Positions 17,123 to 26,102 of a DNA stretch of 54,489 bases are shown here, piece by piece. Numbering within the stretch: position 1 is the first letter of the stretch; the number at the start of each line of letters is the position of its first letter. Made by a program: the position numbers and the translations under genes. The stretch is from Lishizhenia tianjinensis (lineage in GTDB: Bacteria > Bacteroidota > Bacteroidia > Flavobacteriales_D > Crocinitomicaceae): the NCBI GenBank assembly GCA_943330745.2, contig CALQIX020000022.1, positions 1 to 54,489 on the forward strand, given 5' to 3'. The notes beneath the pieces are model-generated. The model searched no databases. It saw nothing but the letters and a program-made list of their open reading frames with translations, and had not been told where the DNA came from.

Positions 17123-18249
17123 TTAGTATTCCTCTTTTGTTCAGTAAGATAGAATAAAATAGGGGTTATTACGGCATAAAAAACATCCCAAAATGGCAAT
17201 AAAAAAACAAAATTCTTTTCTTGGAGCTTGAGTAAACATTTTCCTTGAATCCACCATTTCAAAAGCAATACTATCCCGAATAAAATCCCACTTATTATTC
17301 TGAAATCCAATTTAAACATCAAAATAACAAAGGATATCCAGAGCAAAAGCAAAGACAAGGGATATATTCCTAACAACAACTTTTTAATAACCTTATATTG
17401 ATTAGATGTAGTGTAATGTCTTGACTTTTGTCTCACCCATCTTTTCCACGTGGGGGCAGCAGGGGAAAAACAGAAAGTTTCAGGGTCAATATTGATAGTG
17501 TAATTTGATTTTTGAGCGACTTGTTGGATAAACAAATCATCATCGCCCGATGCTAATGCATAATGGGACTTGAATCCACTTACCGAGTTAAATACTGTTT
17601 TTGTGTATCCCAAATTCCTTCCGACACCCATGTATGGCAATTTTGAAAGCGCCATGGAAAGGTAATTCACACCAATCCATGCCGCGTCAAAGCGGATTAA
17701 TTTATTTAAAAATCCTTTTTGTTTAGAGAAAGGACCATATCCTATTACAATTTGCTTAGAAGTTGAAAAAGAACCTGCCATTTTTCGTAACCATTGATGG
17801 CTTGATGGCTTACAATCTGCATCCGTTAATAAAACATGTTCATTTTTAGCCCCTTTGATAGCCAAGGTAATGGGAAATTTTTTGCCTGCTCTCAAGTGTT
17901 TGTTTTTAGGAATATCAATCACCCTGAGATTTTTATACTGTTGTTGAAAAGCAATTAACAACCAATTACTATCATCTACAGATTGATGATTAACCACAAT
18001 CACTTCAAAATCAGGATAATCTTGACTCAATATCATGGGTAGATTTTCATATAAATTATCCGATTCATCTCGCGCTGCAATAATTACACTAACTGGAATT
18101 AGCGCTTGTTCTTGTTGTTTCGTGCGAAAAAAAGCCAATCGACTAAAAATAAATAACAAATATAAAAATTGAATAAATCCAGCAACACACAATACTATAA
18201 AGCAGTACGTGAAGAAATCAAACCCAAAATGAGGTAAACAAACTTGCAT
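17116..18249 (-). CDS. Membrane glycosyltransferase family 2
   Basis: A 377-residue protein with one N-terminal membrane segment (about 10-38), a GT-A catalytic domain and two or three C-terminal segments (about 292-318, 322-340, 350-370). The catalytic domain shows VIIAARDESDNL (nucleotide binding), the LLTDADCKP DxD motif, ASGDDDLF (acceptor-site acidic motif) and the KRWVRQKSRH motif resembling the processive-enzyme (Q/R)xxRW element. Such enzymes extend or transfer sugars at the inner membrane; donor and acceptor are unknown. It is the first gene of the unit with the ECF sigma factor and rsmG. Confidence 0.9.
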   Translation of the reverse strand: MQVCLPHFGFDFFTYCFIVLCVAGFIQFLYLLFIFSRLAFFRTKQQEQALIPVSVIIAARDESDNLYENLPMILSQDYPDFEVIVVNHQSVDDSNWLLIAFQQQYKNLRVIDIPKNKHLRAGKKFPITLAIKGAKNEHVLLTDADCKPSSHQWLRKMAGSFSTSKQIVIGYGPFSKQKGFLNKLIRFDAAWIGVNYLSMALSKLPYMGVGRNLGYTKTVFNSVSGFKSHYALASGDDDLFIQQVAQKSNYTINIDPETFCFSPAAPTWKRWVRQKSRHYTTSNQYKVIKKLLLGIYPLSLLLLWISFVILMFKLDFRIISGILFGIVLLLKWWIQGKCLLKLQEKNFVFLLPFWDVFYAVITPILFYLTEQKRNTKW

Positions 18250-18293
18250 AATTTATATCGAATACAAAGTTCGTCTTCAAACCTAAATAGATG

Positions 18294-18301
18294 TATCTTT
18301 G
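18294..18301 (+). promoter_or_regulatory. -7 box upstream of tgt
   Basis: TATCTTTG fits TAnnTTTG and ends 23 bases before the tgt ATG at 18325. It lies downstream of a possible TTG start at 18244, which argues against that longer version. No clear -33 TTG is visible. Confidence 0.45.
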
Positions 18302-18324
18302 TCCAGCTTATTTTTCAACATTTT

Positions 18325-19455
18325 ATGCACTTTGAATTAATTCAGTCAGATTCATCCTCTCGAGCAAGAGCAGGAATACTTCATACAGATCATGGAGCTA
18401 TTGAAACCCCGATTTTTATGCCTGTTGGAACACAAGGTACGGTAAAAGGTATTCATCAACAAGAATTGCGAGAGGATATACAAGCCCAAATAATTTTAGG
18501 AAACACTTACCATTTGTATTTAAGACCTGGCATGGAAGTAATGGAAGCCGCAGGAGGTCTTCATTCTTTTATGGGATGGGAAAGGCCTATTTTAACAGAT
18601 AGTGGAGGATACCAAGTTTATTCTCTCTCCGGAACACGCAAAATCACAGAAGAAGGTGTTCGATTTCAATCTCATTTAGATGGGAGCTATCATTTTCTGA
18701 GCCCTGAAAAGTCAATGGAAATACAAAGGAGTATTGGGGCAGACATTGTCATGGCATTTGACGAATGCACCCCCTATCCATGTGATTATACCTATGCAAA
18801 AAAATCGATGGAAATGACTCATCGCTGGTTGAAAAGATGCATAAATTATATGGATGAAACAGAACCTAAATATGGCCATAATCAAGCATTATTTCCAATT
18901 GTTCAAGGGAGTGTTTATAAGGACCTAAGAACACAATCCGCCAATGAAATTGCTTCAGTAAATGCAGTTGGAAATGCAATTGGTGGACTTTCAGTTGGCG
19001 AACCTGAGGAACATTTATACGAAATGACCGATTTGGTTTGCTCGATTTTGCCAAAAGAAAAACCACGTTATTTAATGGGGGTTGGTACTCCGGCAAATAT
19101 TTTAGAATGCATCAGTTTAGGGATAGATATGTTTGATTGTGTAATGCCAAGTAGAAACGCTCGGCATGGCCTGCTATTTACCTGGAATGGTACAATAAAT
19201 ATAAAAAATGAAAAATGGGCAAAAGATTTTTCACCCATTGACACTTCCAGTTCTATGTGGGCTGACCAAGTTTATACGAAAGCTTATTTGCGTCATTTGA
19301 TAAAAACGAAGGAATATTTAGGCATTCAAGTTGCGACGCTACATAATTTGACTTTTTACCTTCAACTCGTTAAAGAAGCCAGAAAACAAATTCTTGCCGG
19401 AACATTCGAAAACTGGAAAAACAAGTTAATTCCTATTTTAAAACAACGGTTGTAA
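18325..19455 (+). CDS. tgt: tRNA-guanine transglycosylase Tgt lacking zinc cysteines
   Basis: A 376-residue enzyme that exchanges guanine 34 for preQ1 in the queuosine pathway. The ATG at 18325 gives the expected N-terminus (FELIQSD) and a family-typical length. Catalytic residues are Asp92 in LTDSGGYQV and the nucleophile Asp271 in FDCVMPSRNARHG. The substrate-site motifs PIVQGS and GLSVGEP are intact. The usual CxCxxC zinc ligands are replaced by Ser309, Met311 and Asp314 in the aligned segment before YTKAYLRHL, while the fourth ligand His340 (TLHNL) remains. This may be a lineage trait. The LptF/G gene follows after 9 bases. Confidence 0.94.
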   Translation: MHFELIQSDSSSRARAGILHTDHGAIETPIFMPVGTQGTVKGIHQQELREDIQAQIILGNTYHLYLRPGMEVMEAAGGLHSFMGWERPILTDSGGYQVYSLSGTRKITEEGVRFQSHLDGSYHFLSPEKSMEIQRSIGADIVMAFDECTPYPCDYTYAKKSMEMTHRWLKRCINYMDETEPKYGHNQALFPIVQGSVYKDLRTQSANEIASVNAVGNAIGGLSVGEPEEHLYEMTDLVCSILPKEKPRYLMGVGTPANILECISLGIDMFDCVMPSRNARHGLLFTWNGTINIKNEKWAKDFSPIDTSSSMWADQVYTKAYLRHLIKTKEYLGIQVATLHNLTFYLQLVKEARKQILAGTFENWKNKLIPILKQRL

Positions 19456-19464
19456 GCTAACGCC

Positions 19465-20541
19465 ATGATAAAAATCATAGATAAATATATCATTGGTAAG
19501 TTTCTAGGCACTTTCTTTTTCATGCTTGGAATCATTATGTTATTGGCTGTAGTATTCGATATTTCTGAAAAACTGAGTGAATTCATTGACAATAAGGCTC
19601 CATTTACCGAAATAATTTTCAATTACTACCTCAATTTCATTTTGTTTTACGGAAACATGTTTTCCTCCATGATTATTTTTCTTTCTGTCATTTGGTTTAC
19701 AGCAAAAATGGCGCAAGAAACTGAAATAATTCCTATTTGGTTCAGCGGAAGGCCCATTACCCGATTTATGAGACCTTATTTTATGGGGGCAACTATTTTA
19801 ATGATTCTTTCCTTAATATTAAACCATTTCGTTGTTCCTCGAGCCAATAAGGTGAGACTGGCTTTTGAAGAGAAATACTACCGCGATAGAATGCATGTAG
19901 AAGAATATCACGCTGAATTCCCAAATAATGAAGTGGTTTATTTTTCTAGCTACGGTGGTGAAGACAATTTAATTAATGAATTCGTAGTTGAAAAATGGGA
20001 CAAAAAAAAGAAAATCACCCATTTTTTAAAAGCAAGAACTGCTCAAAATGTTATTGGTACGAACAAGTGGATATTAACCGATTTATACGAGCGAAAGGTG
20101 GGTTATCCTAATGACCAGTTAACCCAACGACAAAGGAAAGACACCACTTTTCAATTTACAATTGATGACATGGCCCAAAGAGACAATATAGCTGAAGCCA
20201 TGACTTATACTCAATTAACGAAACACATCGATAGAGAAAGGAAAAAAGGATCTGCTAATATCCCCAATTTTGAAATAGAACTACACCAGCGAACGTCCTA
20301 TCCTTTTGCTGCCTATATCCTTACAATAATTGGTGTTGCTGTATCTTCTCAAAAAAAACGAGGTGGAATCGGAATTAATATTGCCATCGGATTGGGAATT
20401 GTGTTTGTCTATATTTTTGTAATGAAGGTTGCTACGGTTGCTACTATCAAAATCGGTTTTCCTGCCTTCATTGCCGTTTGGGTTCCTAATATGATTTTCG
20501 CCTTAGTTGCTTTATTCATGTATCGATTTGCTCAAAAATAA
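19465..20541 (+). CDS. LptF/LptG family permease (YjgP/YjgQ)
   Basis: A 358-residue membrane protein with the LptF/G layout. There are three membrane segments at the N-terminus (about 12-30, 50-75, 100-125), a periplasmic beta-jellyroll region (about 130-265) and three C-terminal segments (about 275-297, 305-327, 333-353). LptF and LptG form the membrane part of the ABC machine that pulls lipopolysaccharide from the inner membrane toward LptC and LptA. I cannot separate LptF from LptG by eye. It follows tgt by nine bases, so the two are probably co-transcribed. The end is convergent with the LtaS-like gene. Confidence 0.9.
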   Translation: MIKIIDKYIIGKFLGTFFFMLGIIMLLAVVFDISEKLSEFIDNKAPFTEIIFNYYLNFILFYGNMFSSMIIFLSVIWFTAKMAQETEIIPIWFSGRPITRFMRPYFMGATILMILSLILNHFVVPRANKVRLAFEEKYYRDRMHVEEYHAEFPNNEVVYFSSYGGEDNLINEFVVEKWDKKKKITHFLKARTAQNVIGTNKWILTDLYERKVGYPNDQLTQRQRKDTTFQFTIDDMAQRDNIAEAMTYTQLTKHIDRERKKGSANIPNFEIELHQRTSYPFAAYILTIIGVAVSSQKKRGGIGINIAIGLGIVFVYIFVMKVATVATIKIGFPAFIAVWVPNMIFALVALFMYRFAQK

Positions 20542-20564
20542 TCTTTCACTAAGAAAATTATAAT

Positions 20565-22391
20565 CTAAGGGCGCATTTTATTCGTCAATAAATCCCTGCA
20601 ATAGCGTTGATAAGCCGCTTTTAAATGTTGTATTTCGTTGTATTTTGGGTTTTGTTTTGAATACACTTTTGATTCGTTCCAAACTTCCGGTTTTCCTGGT
20701 GTGCCAAAAGAAATTAAATTTTGCTGCGCAAACGCCGCAATGACCTTAGGTTGTTTAGAAAAATAGGAACTCCCAATCGCATAATACTTCGATTGAATGT
20801 TGAGTAAATCCAAGATGGTTGGATAAATGTCTATTTGCTGAATAGAACAAGTTGGTTTTTGCGGCTTCAATTTTCCGGAAGGGTCAAAAAAGGCAATTGG
20901 AATGCGATAACGCAAATCTAACGTTGCTTTTTCAGGCCTATTCGTTGGGCCCGTATGATCTGCGCAAATTACAAAAAGAGTATTCTTGTACCAAGATTGT
21001 TTTTTGGCTTTATCAAAGAATGCTTTCAACGCAAAATCGACATAACTCAGTGTTCCACAAATTGGTTCAGGACCCATTTTCACTTTCGATTGAAACTCTG
21101 ATGGAATTGAAAAGGGATGATGAGAAGATAAAGTAAAAATCATTGAAAAAAATGGCTTTTTAAATTCATTCATTTTATCAATTGACCAATTCAGCATATT
21201 ATGATCCCAAATGCCCCAATTTCCATCAAAATGTTTTTCATTATTGTATTCTTTTCGGCCAAAATAATGATCGATTCCCGTTGCAGCACAATAACTATCA
21301 AAGCGCATAGAACCATTAGTTGCTCCATGAAAAAATGCTGTTTCGTAACCTTTTTTGTTTAAAATTTGTGGGAGACCCGAAAATTGATTACTACTATACG
21401 AAGAAAGGATAAAAGGCTCATCCATCCATGCAGGAATAGAAGACAAGATTGTTGGAAGTGCATCCATTGATGTTCTTCCATTGGCATAACCATTCGGAAA
21501 ATATACGGATTGATTTAAAATGGAGTCTAAGAAAGGAGTATAACTATCTGGATTTCCCGGACCCACATAAGCACTACCAAAACTTTCCAATAATAGAAAA
21601 ACAACGTTCGTTGAATCATCCAATATATTTTGAGGGGAAGAAACTCGAATTGGATTAAAATATTTTCGTTCCTCCGCCTCTGAAAAATAATGTTTTGGTT
21701 CAACCCCACGAAATTCAATAGTTTTTATCATTGTAAACGCAGAGTTCAAGACGATTGGGGATTTTTCAACCGTTGTATAAATGGTTGCATCCAAAATACC
21801 AATTGGTTTTAATTGGAATCCTCCACGTCCAACGATAACAAATAAGAAGATTATTAACGGAAAAAGAATCCATGATTTCCAACTCTTTATTGATAAGGAT
21901 GCACTTTTAATCTTTCGTTCACTCCAAATTAGTACAAAAACACTACCCCCAAATAAAAGAAACAACCACCAAAACTCAAGTAAAAAGACACCCGCCAACG
22001 AGTTTGTTTCTTTAGTGTTTAGCATAAAAATCAAGTAATCATAACTAATTCTCTTGAAAGTATAGGAATAATAGGCAATATCCCACGTATTGAATGCTAA
22101 TACGGTTGAGCTTATAAAGACAAACAAAACTGAGTTAATACGATTTTGCCAATTTTGCCAATTTTGCGGTGTTGGAAGAAAGTATAAAATTACAACTGGA
22201 AATAAAAAAAGGCTAAGTGTTATAATATCAAACCAGGTTCCAATTAGAAAATCCATGGCTGTAACTCCATGAAACAAATTAAAGTTAAAGAAAAATAAAA
22301 CCAATCGATATATGAAAAGTAAGAACACGACAACACCAAATTTCAACAGAAAAGAGCGAATTGGAGCCAATCCATCTGGTTTATTTAACAT
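20565..22391 (-). CDS. Second LtaS-like membrane sulfatase
   Basis: A 608-residue paralogue of the protein at 11044-12903. It has about five N-terminal membrane segments (first ~190 residues) followed by a sulfatase-fold domain. Visible active-site elements are the Glu in VVFLLLESFG, a likely nucleophile Thr in NGRTSMDALP, and the metal motif VICADHTGPT near the C-terminus. The second His of the first paralogue's ADHGHH is not matched here, since the sequence reads ADHTGPT. The enzyme probably transfers a phospho-headgroup to an envelope glycan or lipid. It starts four bases after the MazG-like gene's stop, at the end of an operon with tyrS. Confidence 0.87.
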   Translation of the reverse strand: MLNKPDGLAPIRSFLLKFGVVVFLLFIYRLVLFFFNFNLFHGVTAMDFLIGTWFDIITLSLFLFPVVILYFLPTPQNWQNWQNRINSVLFVFISSTVLAFNTWDIAYYSYTFKRISYDYLIFMLNTKETNSLAGVFLLEFWWLFLLFGGSVFVLIWSERKIKSASLSIKSWKSWILFPLIIFLFVIVGRGGFQLKPIGILDATIYTTVEKSPIVLNSAFTMIKTIEFRGVEPKHYFSEAEERKYFNPIRVSSPQNILDDSTNVVFLLLESFGSAYVGPGNPDSYTPFLDSILNQSVYFPNGYANGRTSMDALPTILSSIPAWMDEPFILSSYSSNQFSGLPQILNKKGYETAFFHGATNGSMRFDSYCAATGIDHYFGRKEYNNEKHFDGNWGIWDHNMLNWSIDKMNEFKKPFFSMIFTLSSHHPFSIPSEFQSKVKMGPEPICGTLSYVDFALKAFFDKAKKQSWYKNTLFVICADHTGPTNRPEKATLDLRYRIPIAFFDPSGKLKPQKPTCSIQQIDIYPTILDLLNIQSKYYAIGSSYFSKQPKVIAAFAQQNLISFGTPGKPEVWNESKVYSKQNPKYNEIQHLKAAYQRYCRDLLTNKMRP

Positions 22392-22395
22392 CGTT

Positions 22396-22722
22396 TTATT
22401 TCAATTTACTGTTTGTTTGATGTCGATTCGCATCTCGGGATGTTTTCTTTTCTAAATTTTTCTTCAACGCAGTTTCTAAATCAATCCCTGTTTGATTAGC
22501 TAAACAAATGAGAACGAAAAGTACATCCGCCAATTCATCTCCCAAGTCCTTTCCTTTATCAGATTCTTTTTCACTTTGCTCTCCATATCTGCGTGCAATG
22601 ATTCGCGCAACCTCCCCCACTTCCTCAGTAAGCATTGCCATATTCGTTAGCTCATTGAAATAACGCACTCCAACAGTTTGTATCCAATCGTCGACGAGTT
22701 TTTGTGCTTGATTAATTTCCAT
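22396..22722 (-). CDS. MazG-like nucleotide pyrophosphohydrolase
   Basis: A 108-residue all-alpha NTP pyrophosphatase. The metal-binding pattern is clear: LTEEVGEVARI (the E-E-x-x-E part) and GDELADVLFVL (the E-x-x-D part), with RYGEQSEKESDKG between. Short single-domain MazG proteins hydrolyse non-canonical or canonical NTPs to NMP and pyrophosphate, serving as house-cleaning enzymes. It is packed between tyrS (2 bases) and the LtaS-like gene (4 bases), so it is co-transcribed. Substrate preference is unknown. Confidence 0.9.
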   Translation of the reverse strand: MEINQAQKLVDDWIQTVGVRYFNELTNMAMLTEEVGEVARIIARRYGEQSEKESDKGKDLGDELADVLFVLICLANQTGIDLETALKKNLEKKTSRDANRHQTNSKLK

Positions 22723-22724
22723 GA

Positions 22725-23999
22725 TTACTCTGCAACAATTATGTAATTATTTTTCTTTCCTTTTCCAAGTAATATATACTTTCCATTGATAAGGTGATCC
22801 ATGTTTAAGATAAAATCTTCGCTCACTTTTTCTTTATTTACGCTTACTGCATTAGCTTTTAACTCCCGTCGGGCCTCCCCATTTGATGCTAAAAAACCGG
22901 TGCCATTTCCCAAAGCTTCTACAATACTAAGTCCCTTTTCAAATTCAGAAATTGGAAGTATGCACGTTTGAACCCCTTCAAAAACAGCTAAGAAATCTTC
23001 CTCACTTAATTGTCGTAAATCGTCAAATGTTGATTTTCCAAAAAGTATATTACTTGCTGCTATGGCACCATTCAAGGCTTCTTGACCATGAACTCGATTC
23101 GTAATATCCTCTGCTAAGGCTTTTTGAAGCACTCTTAAATGAGGAGCTTCTTGATGTTCTCTTTCTAATTCCTCAATTTCCTCTTTATTTTTCAATGTGA
23201 AAATTCGAACATAAGTGGCAGCATCTTCATCGCTTGCATTCAACCAATACTGATAAAATTTATAAGGAGATGTTTTATTTTTATCGAGCCAAACATTTCC
23301 TCCTTCGGTTTTACCAAATTTTGTACCATCTGCTTTTTTAATTAACGGGGTTGTAATTGCAAAAGCCTCTCCTCCGTTTTTCTTGCGAATTAATTCAGTT
23401 CCGGTTACAATATTACCCCATTGATCCGAACCTCCTAATTGGATGGAGCAATTAAGGTGTTGATTCAAATAATAAAAATCATAACCTTGCAAGAGTTGAT
23501 AAGAGAATTCAGTAAATGACATTCCTGTTTCCAATCTATTTTTCACAGAATCCTTTGCCATCATATAGTTGACGGTGATGTGCTTACCAATATCTCGAAT
23601 AAACTCTAAAAAAGAAATCCCTTCAAACCAATCGAAGTTATTCAGTAATTTGGCAGGATTTTTCTCGGCTTCAAAATCTAAGAACTGAGTTAGTTGAGCC
23701 CTTACACCATCAATATTTTTCTGCAACGATTCTTTATCCAATAAATTTCTTTCTTGGGATTTTCCGGAAGGATCTCCGACCATTCCAGTCGCACCGCCAA
23801 CAAGAGCAATCGGTTTATGACCCGCACGCTGAAAATGAACCAAAGTCATTATTTGAACCAAACTTCCTATGTGCAGTGAATCCGCAGTCGGGTCAAATCC
23901 AATATAAGCTGTTGCAAGGCCCTTTTTTAAATGTTCTTCAACTCCAGGAGTCATATCATGAATCATCCCCCTCCAACGCATTTCTTCTATAAAGTCCAT
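22725..23999 (-). CDS. tyrS: Tyrosine--tRNA ligase
   Basis: A 424-residue class I synthetase. The HIGH-type motif is HIGS in DSLHIGSLV (about 42-45). The tyrosine-binding QLGGSDQWGN and the KMSKS-type motif KFGKTEGG are intact. A C-terminal S4 RNA-binding domain covers about 355-424 (ANAVSVNKEKVSED). Length fits bacterial TyrS. The segment GVQTCILPIS near residue 345 looks like a translated Illumina adapter, but the DNA differs from the adapter at many positions, so I read it as natural. A -7 box lies upstream. Confidence 0.95.
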   Translation of the reverse strand: MDFIEEMRWRGMIHDMTPGVEEHLKKGLATAYIGFDPTADSLHIGSLVQIMTLVHFQRAGHKPIALVGGATGMVGDPSGKSQERNLLDKESLQKNIDGVRAQLTQFLDFEAEKNPAKLLNNFDWFEGISFLEFIRDIGKHITVNYMMAKDSVKNRLETGMSFTEFSYQLLQGYDFYYLNQHLNCSIQLGGSDQWGNIVTGTELIRKKNGGEAFAITTPLIKKADGTKFGKTEGGNVWLDKNKTSPYKFYQYWLNASDEDAATYVRIFTLKNKEEIEELEREHQEAPHLRVLQKALAEDITNRVHGQEALNGAIAASNILFGKSTFDDLRQLSEEDFLAVFEGVQTCILPISEFEKGLSIVEALGNGTGFLASNGEARRELKANAVSVNKEKVSEDFILNMDHLINGKYILLGKGKKNNYIIVAE

Positions 24000-24017
24000 G
24001 TAAATCGATTGTTTTTA

Positions 24018-24025
24018 CAAAATTA
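24018..24025 (-). promoter_or_regulatory. -7 box upstream of tyrS
   Basis: TAATTTTG on the minus strand fits TAnnTTTG and ends 18 bases before the tyrS ATG at 23999, within the 65-base gap after xseA. No clear -33 TTG. Confidence 0.4.
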
Positions 24026-24064
24026 CTTTTTTCTTGTGACTTAATACATTTATAATAAGATCCT

Positions 24065-25441
24065 TTATAATTCCTTGGCAATTTTAGAACGTACTTTCCC
24101 TAGGGAAAATTGCGTTTCAATTTCATCTCCCATGGCTAATTGCTCACTGTCCTTTACCACTACTCCATTTTTGTAGGTTATCGAAAAACCTCGATTTAAC
24201 ACGTGAATAGGATCTAATAAATGAACATGTTTTTCCATTTCTTCTACGAGTCGTTTAGTTGAGAGTATATAACCTAAAGAACCCAATCGGATCTTCTCAT
24301 TCATTTGGTCAATTTGCACCTTAGAACTAGTTAAAATCACTTGAGAAAAATGGTGTAATTTAATTTGTGTTTGATTAATTTTTACTTGATTTTTAGATAA
24401 TTCCGTTGAAACAGCATATCGCATCCAATTGCTTTTTTCGTTCAACTCATGGCTTGAGCATGTAAGACAATGTTTGACACCCTGCTTAAACAGGTGTAAT
24501 GTTGATTGTAATTGTTGATTTGAATTAAAAAGAACATCTATTGATTTTTGGATAATTAGCTTTTGCTTTTCCTTGATTTCCTGATCAAATTCTCGAAAAG
24601 TTTGCACTAAAAATTCGGCTAATTTACTTGGTGTAATCGCATTTCGAAAAGCTATCATTTCAGCCACATTCAAATTAGTGGAATGGCCTATACCTGTTAA
24701 AATCGGCAAGGGAAAAGTTGCAATCGCCTTACATAAATCAAAATGATTATAGCACGTCATTCCAACCTCAGCCCCTCCACCACGAACCAAGACAACTAAA
24801 TCAAAATGATTTATCACCTTTTTTATTTTCTCAAGTGTTTGAATGATAGAATCAACAGCCTGATCCCCCTGCACATAGGAGTTAAACAAAAAAGTGGAAA
24901 ATGAATATCCTTTTTCATTATTCGATAAAACATTCATAAAATCTGAAAGTCCTTTACTTGAGTCGGCAGAGATAATCGCGATTCTTTTCGGTAAAATGGG
25001 AAAAGGAAGTAATTGATTTTGATTTAATATCCCTTCCTCTTGCAGTTTTTTAAGAGTTTCTTCGCGTTGTTTTTGTACTTCGCCCAAAGAAAAAGACGGA
25101 TCAATATCTACAATTTGCAAACTCAAACCATATAATTCGGTGAAGGTTATTTTCACTTGCATCAACAAATTACTTCCTTCCTTTAATGGTTCTTTTACTA
25201 CTTCAATAAATTGTTGGTTTATCCTGTCGAAATTTTGCTTCCAAATTACACCCGATATTTGAGCTACTATTTTATCATTCTCGCGTTGAACTATTTCTGG
25301 GAAAGCATGACCACTTGGAAATCGGTTGAATTTATGAATTTCAGCTTTCACCCAATAGTGCTGCGCATAGCGCTCTTCTATCGTTTTCCGAATGGAGGAA
25401 ACTACTTGTTTTAAAGTGAAAATTTGACGATCTGCCAACAT
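24065..25441 (-). CDS. xseA: Exodeoxyribonuclease VII large subunit
   Basis: A 458-residue protein with an N-terminal OB-fold (about 1-105; YWVKAEIHKFN, SGHAFPEIV) and the XseA catalytic region (about 120-320; LPKRIAIISADSSKGLSDF, VVLVRGGGAEVG, ILTGIGHSTN, NAITPSKLAEFL). A long coiled-coil helical part follows and the end carries the GFSITYKNG motif. The enzyme degrades single-stranded DNA together with XseB. No xseB small-subunit gene is adjacent, unlike the arrangement I would expect. It is the first gene of the unit leading into tyrS, although tyrS has its own -7 box. Confidence 0.93.
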   Translation of the reverse strand: MLADRQIFTLKQVVSSIRKTIEERYAQHYWVKAEIHKFNRFPSGHAFPEIVQRENDKIVAQISGVIWKQNFDRINQQFIEVVKEPLKEGSNLLMQVKITFTELYGLSLQIVDIDPSFSLGEVQKQREETLKKLQEEGILNQNQLLPFPILPKRIAIISADSSKGLSDFMNVLSNNEKGYSFSTFLFNSYVQGDQAVDSIIQTLEKIKKVINHFDLVVLVRGGGAEVGMTCYNHFDLCKAIATFPLPILTGIGHSTNLNVAEMIAFRNAITPSKLAEFLVQTFREFDQEIKEKQKLIIQKSIDVLFNSNQQLQSTLHLFKQGVKHCLTCSSHELNEKSNWMRYAVSTELSKNQVKINQTQIKLHHFSQVILTSSKVQIDQMNEKIRLGSLGYILSTKRLVEEMEKHVHLLDPIHVLNRGFSITYKNGVVVKDSEQLAMGDEIETQFSLGKVRSKIAKEL

Positions 25442-25568
25442 GAAACAATTGAAATATGAAGTTACAAATTATTCCATCCTAAATTGCTTCGAAAGAATTT
25501 TAATGCATTTATTTTCTACCAAAATTATATCAGTACTTATGGTACAGAGCAAGAAAAACGAGGATTTT

Positions 25569-26102
25569 TTACTTATAAAATGGAGAAATCATGAAATATA
25601 CTACAACCCCTGTTATAGCAACATATAACCATATTGGAAAGGCAAAACGTGTCCATTTTTTGTGTTTATCAAATTTACCTTCCCACGCAAAAAGGTAAGT
25701 AAACAAAACTAATGGAATAACTGCCACGCTTAATACAATGTGTGAGATTAATATGGTATAATAGATCACTTTCATTGAACCACCGTATGGAGTAGAGTCT
25801 GAAGTCATGTGATAGGCTACATAACAAAGTAAAAACAATAAGGATAAACAGAGGCATACCTGCATCAATAGTTGATGTAATCGCCGATTTTTACTTTTAA
25901 TAGCAATCAACGACGTTATTAATAAAATTGCCGTTACACCATTAATCCCTGCATAAAATGGGGGTAAACAGGATAAGTCAATCCCGTCTACTTTAATTCC
26001 AAATAAAGCAGCAACAGCAATTGGTATAACAATCGAGACAATTATAATTAACTTTCTAAACTTTGCTATTTGCGCTTCATTTTTTAATGTTGTACTCATC
26101 AT
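25569..26102 (-). CDS. DUF420 membrane protein, oxidase-associated
   Basis: A 177-residue protein with five hydrophobic segments (about 18-38, 50-67, 77-97, 110-135, 150-172) and His residues at membrane boundaries (for example YHMTSD, ISHIVLS, KHKKWTR). This fits DUF420, a four- or five-helix family often found beside cytochrome c oxidase assembly genes and related to CtaG/SenC neighbourhoods. Its start (ATGATG; either Met is possible) overlaps the end of the SCO gene by up to 26 bases. It is the last gene of the respiratory accessory operon. The biochemical role is not known. Confidence 0.85.
   Translation of the reverse strand: MMSTTLKNEAQIAKFRKLIIIVSIVIPIAVAALFGIKVDGIDLSCLPPFYAGINGVTAILLITSLIAIKSKNRRLHQLLMQVCLCLSLLFLLCYVAYHMTSDSTPYGGSMKVIYYTILISHIVLSVAVIPLVLFTYLFAWEGKFDKHKKWTRFAFPIWLYVAITGVVVYFMISPFYK

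Noticed and set aside
18244..18324. A longer tgt frame from a TTG at 18244.
   Set aside because: Tgt family length and the TAnnTTTG box at 18294-18301 both favour the ATG at 18325.
22930..22990. The TyrS segment GVQTCILPIS resembles the translated Illumina adapter (GVQTCALPIS).
   Set aside because: By my count the DNA differs from the adapter at 8 of 28 positions, mostly transitions, and the TyrS frame and flanks continue normally. An alignment of TyrS from relatives would settle it.
25442..25568. Search for an RNA gene or xseB in the gap upstream of xseA.
   Set aside because: The stretch is AT-rich, with no cloverleaf, no stable hairpin and no frame resembling XseB.
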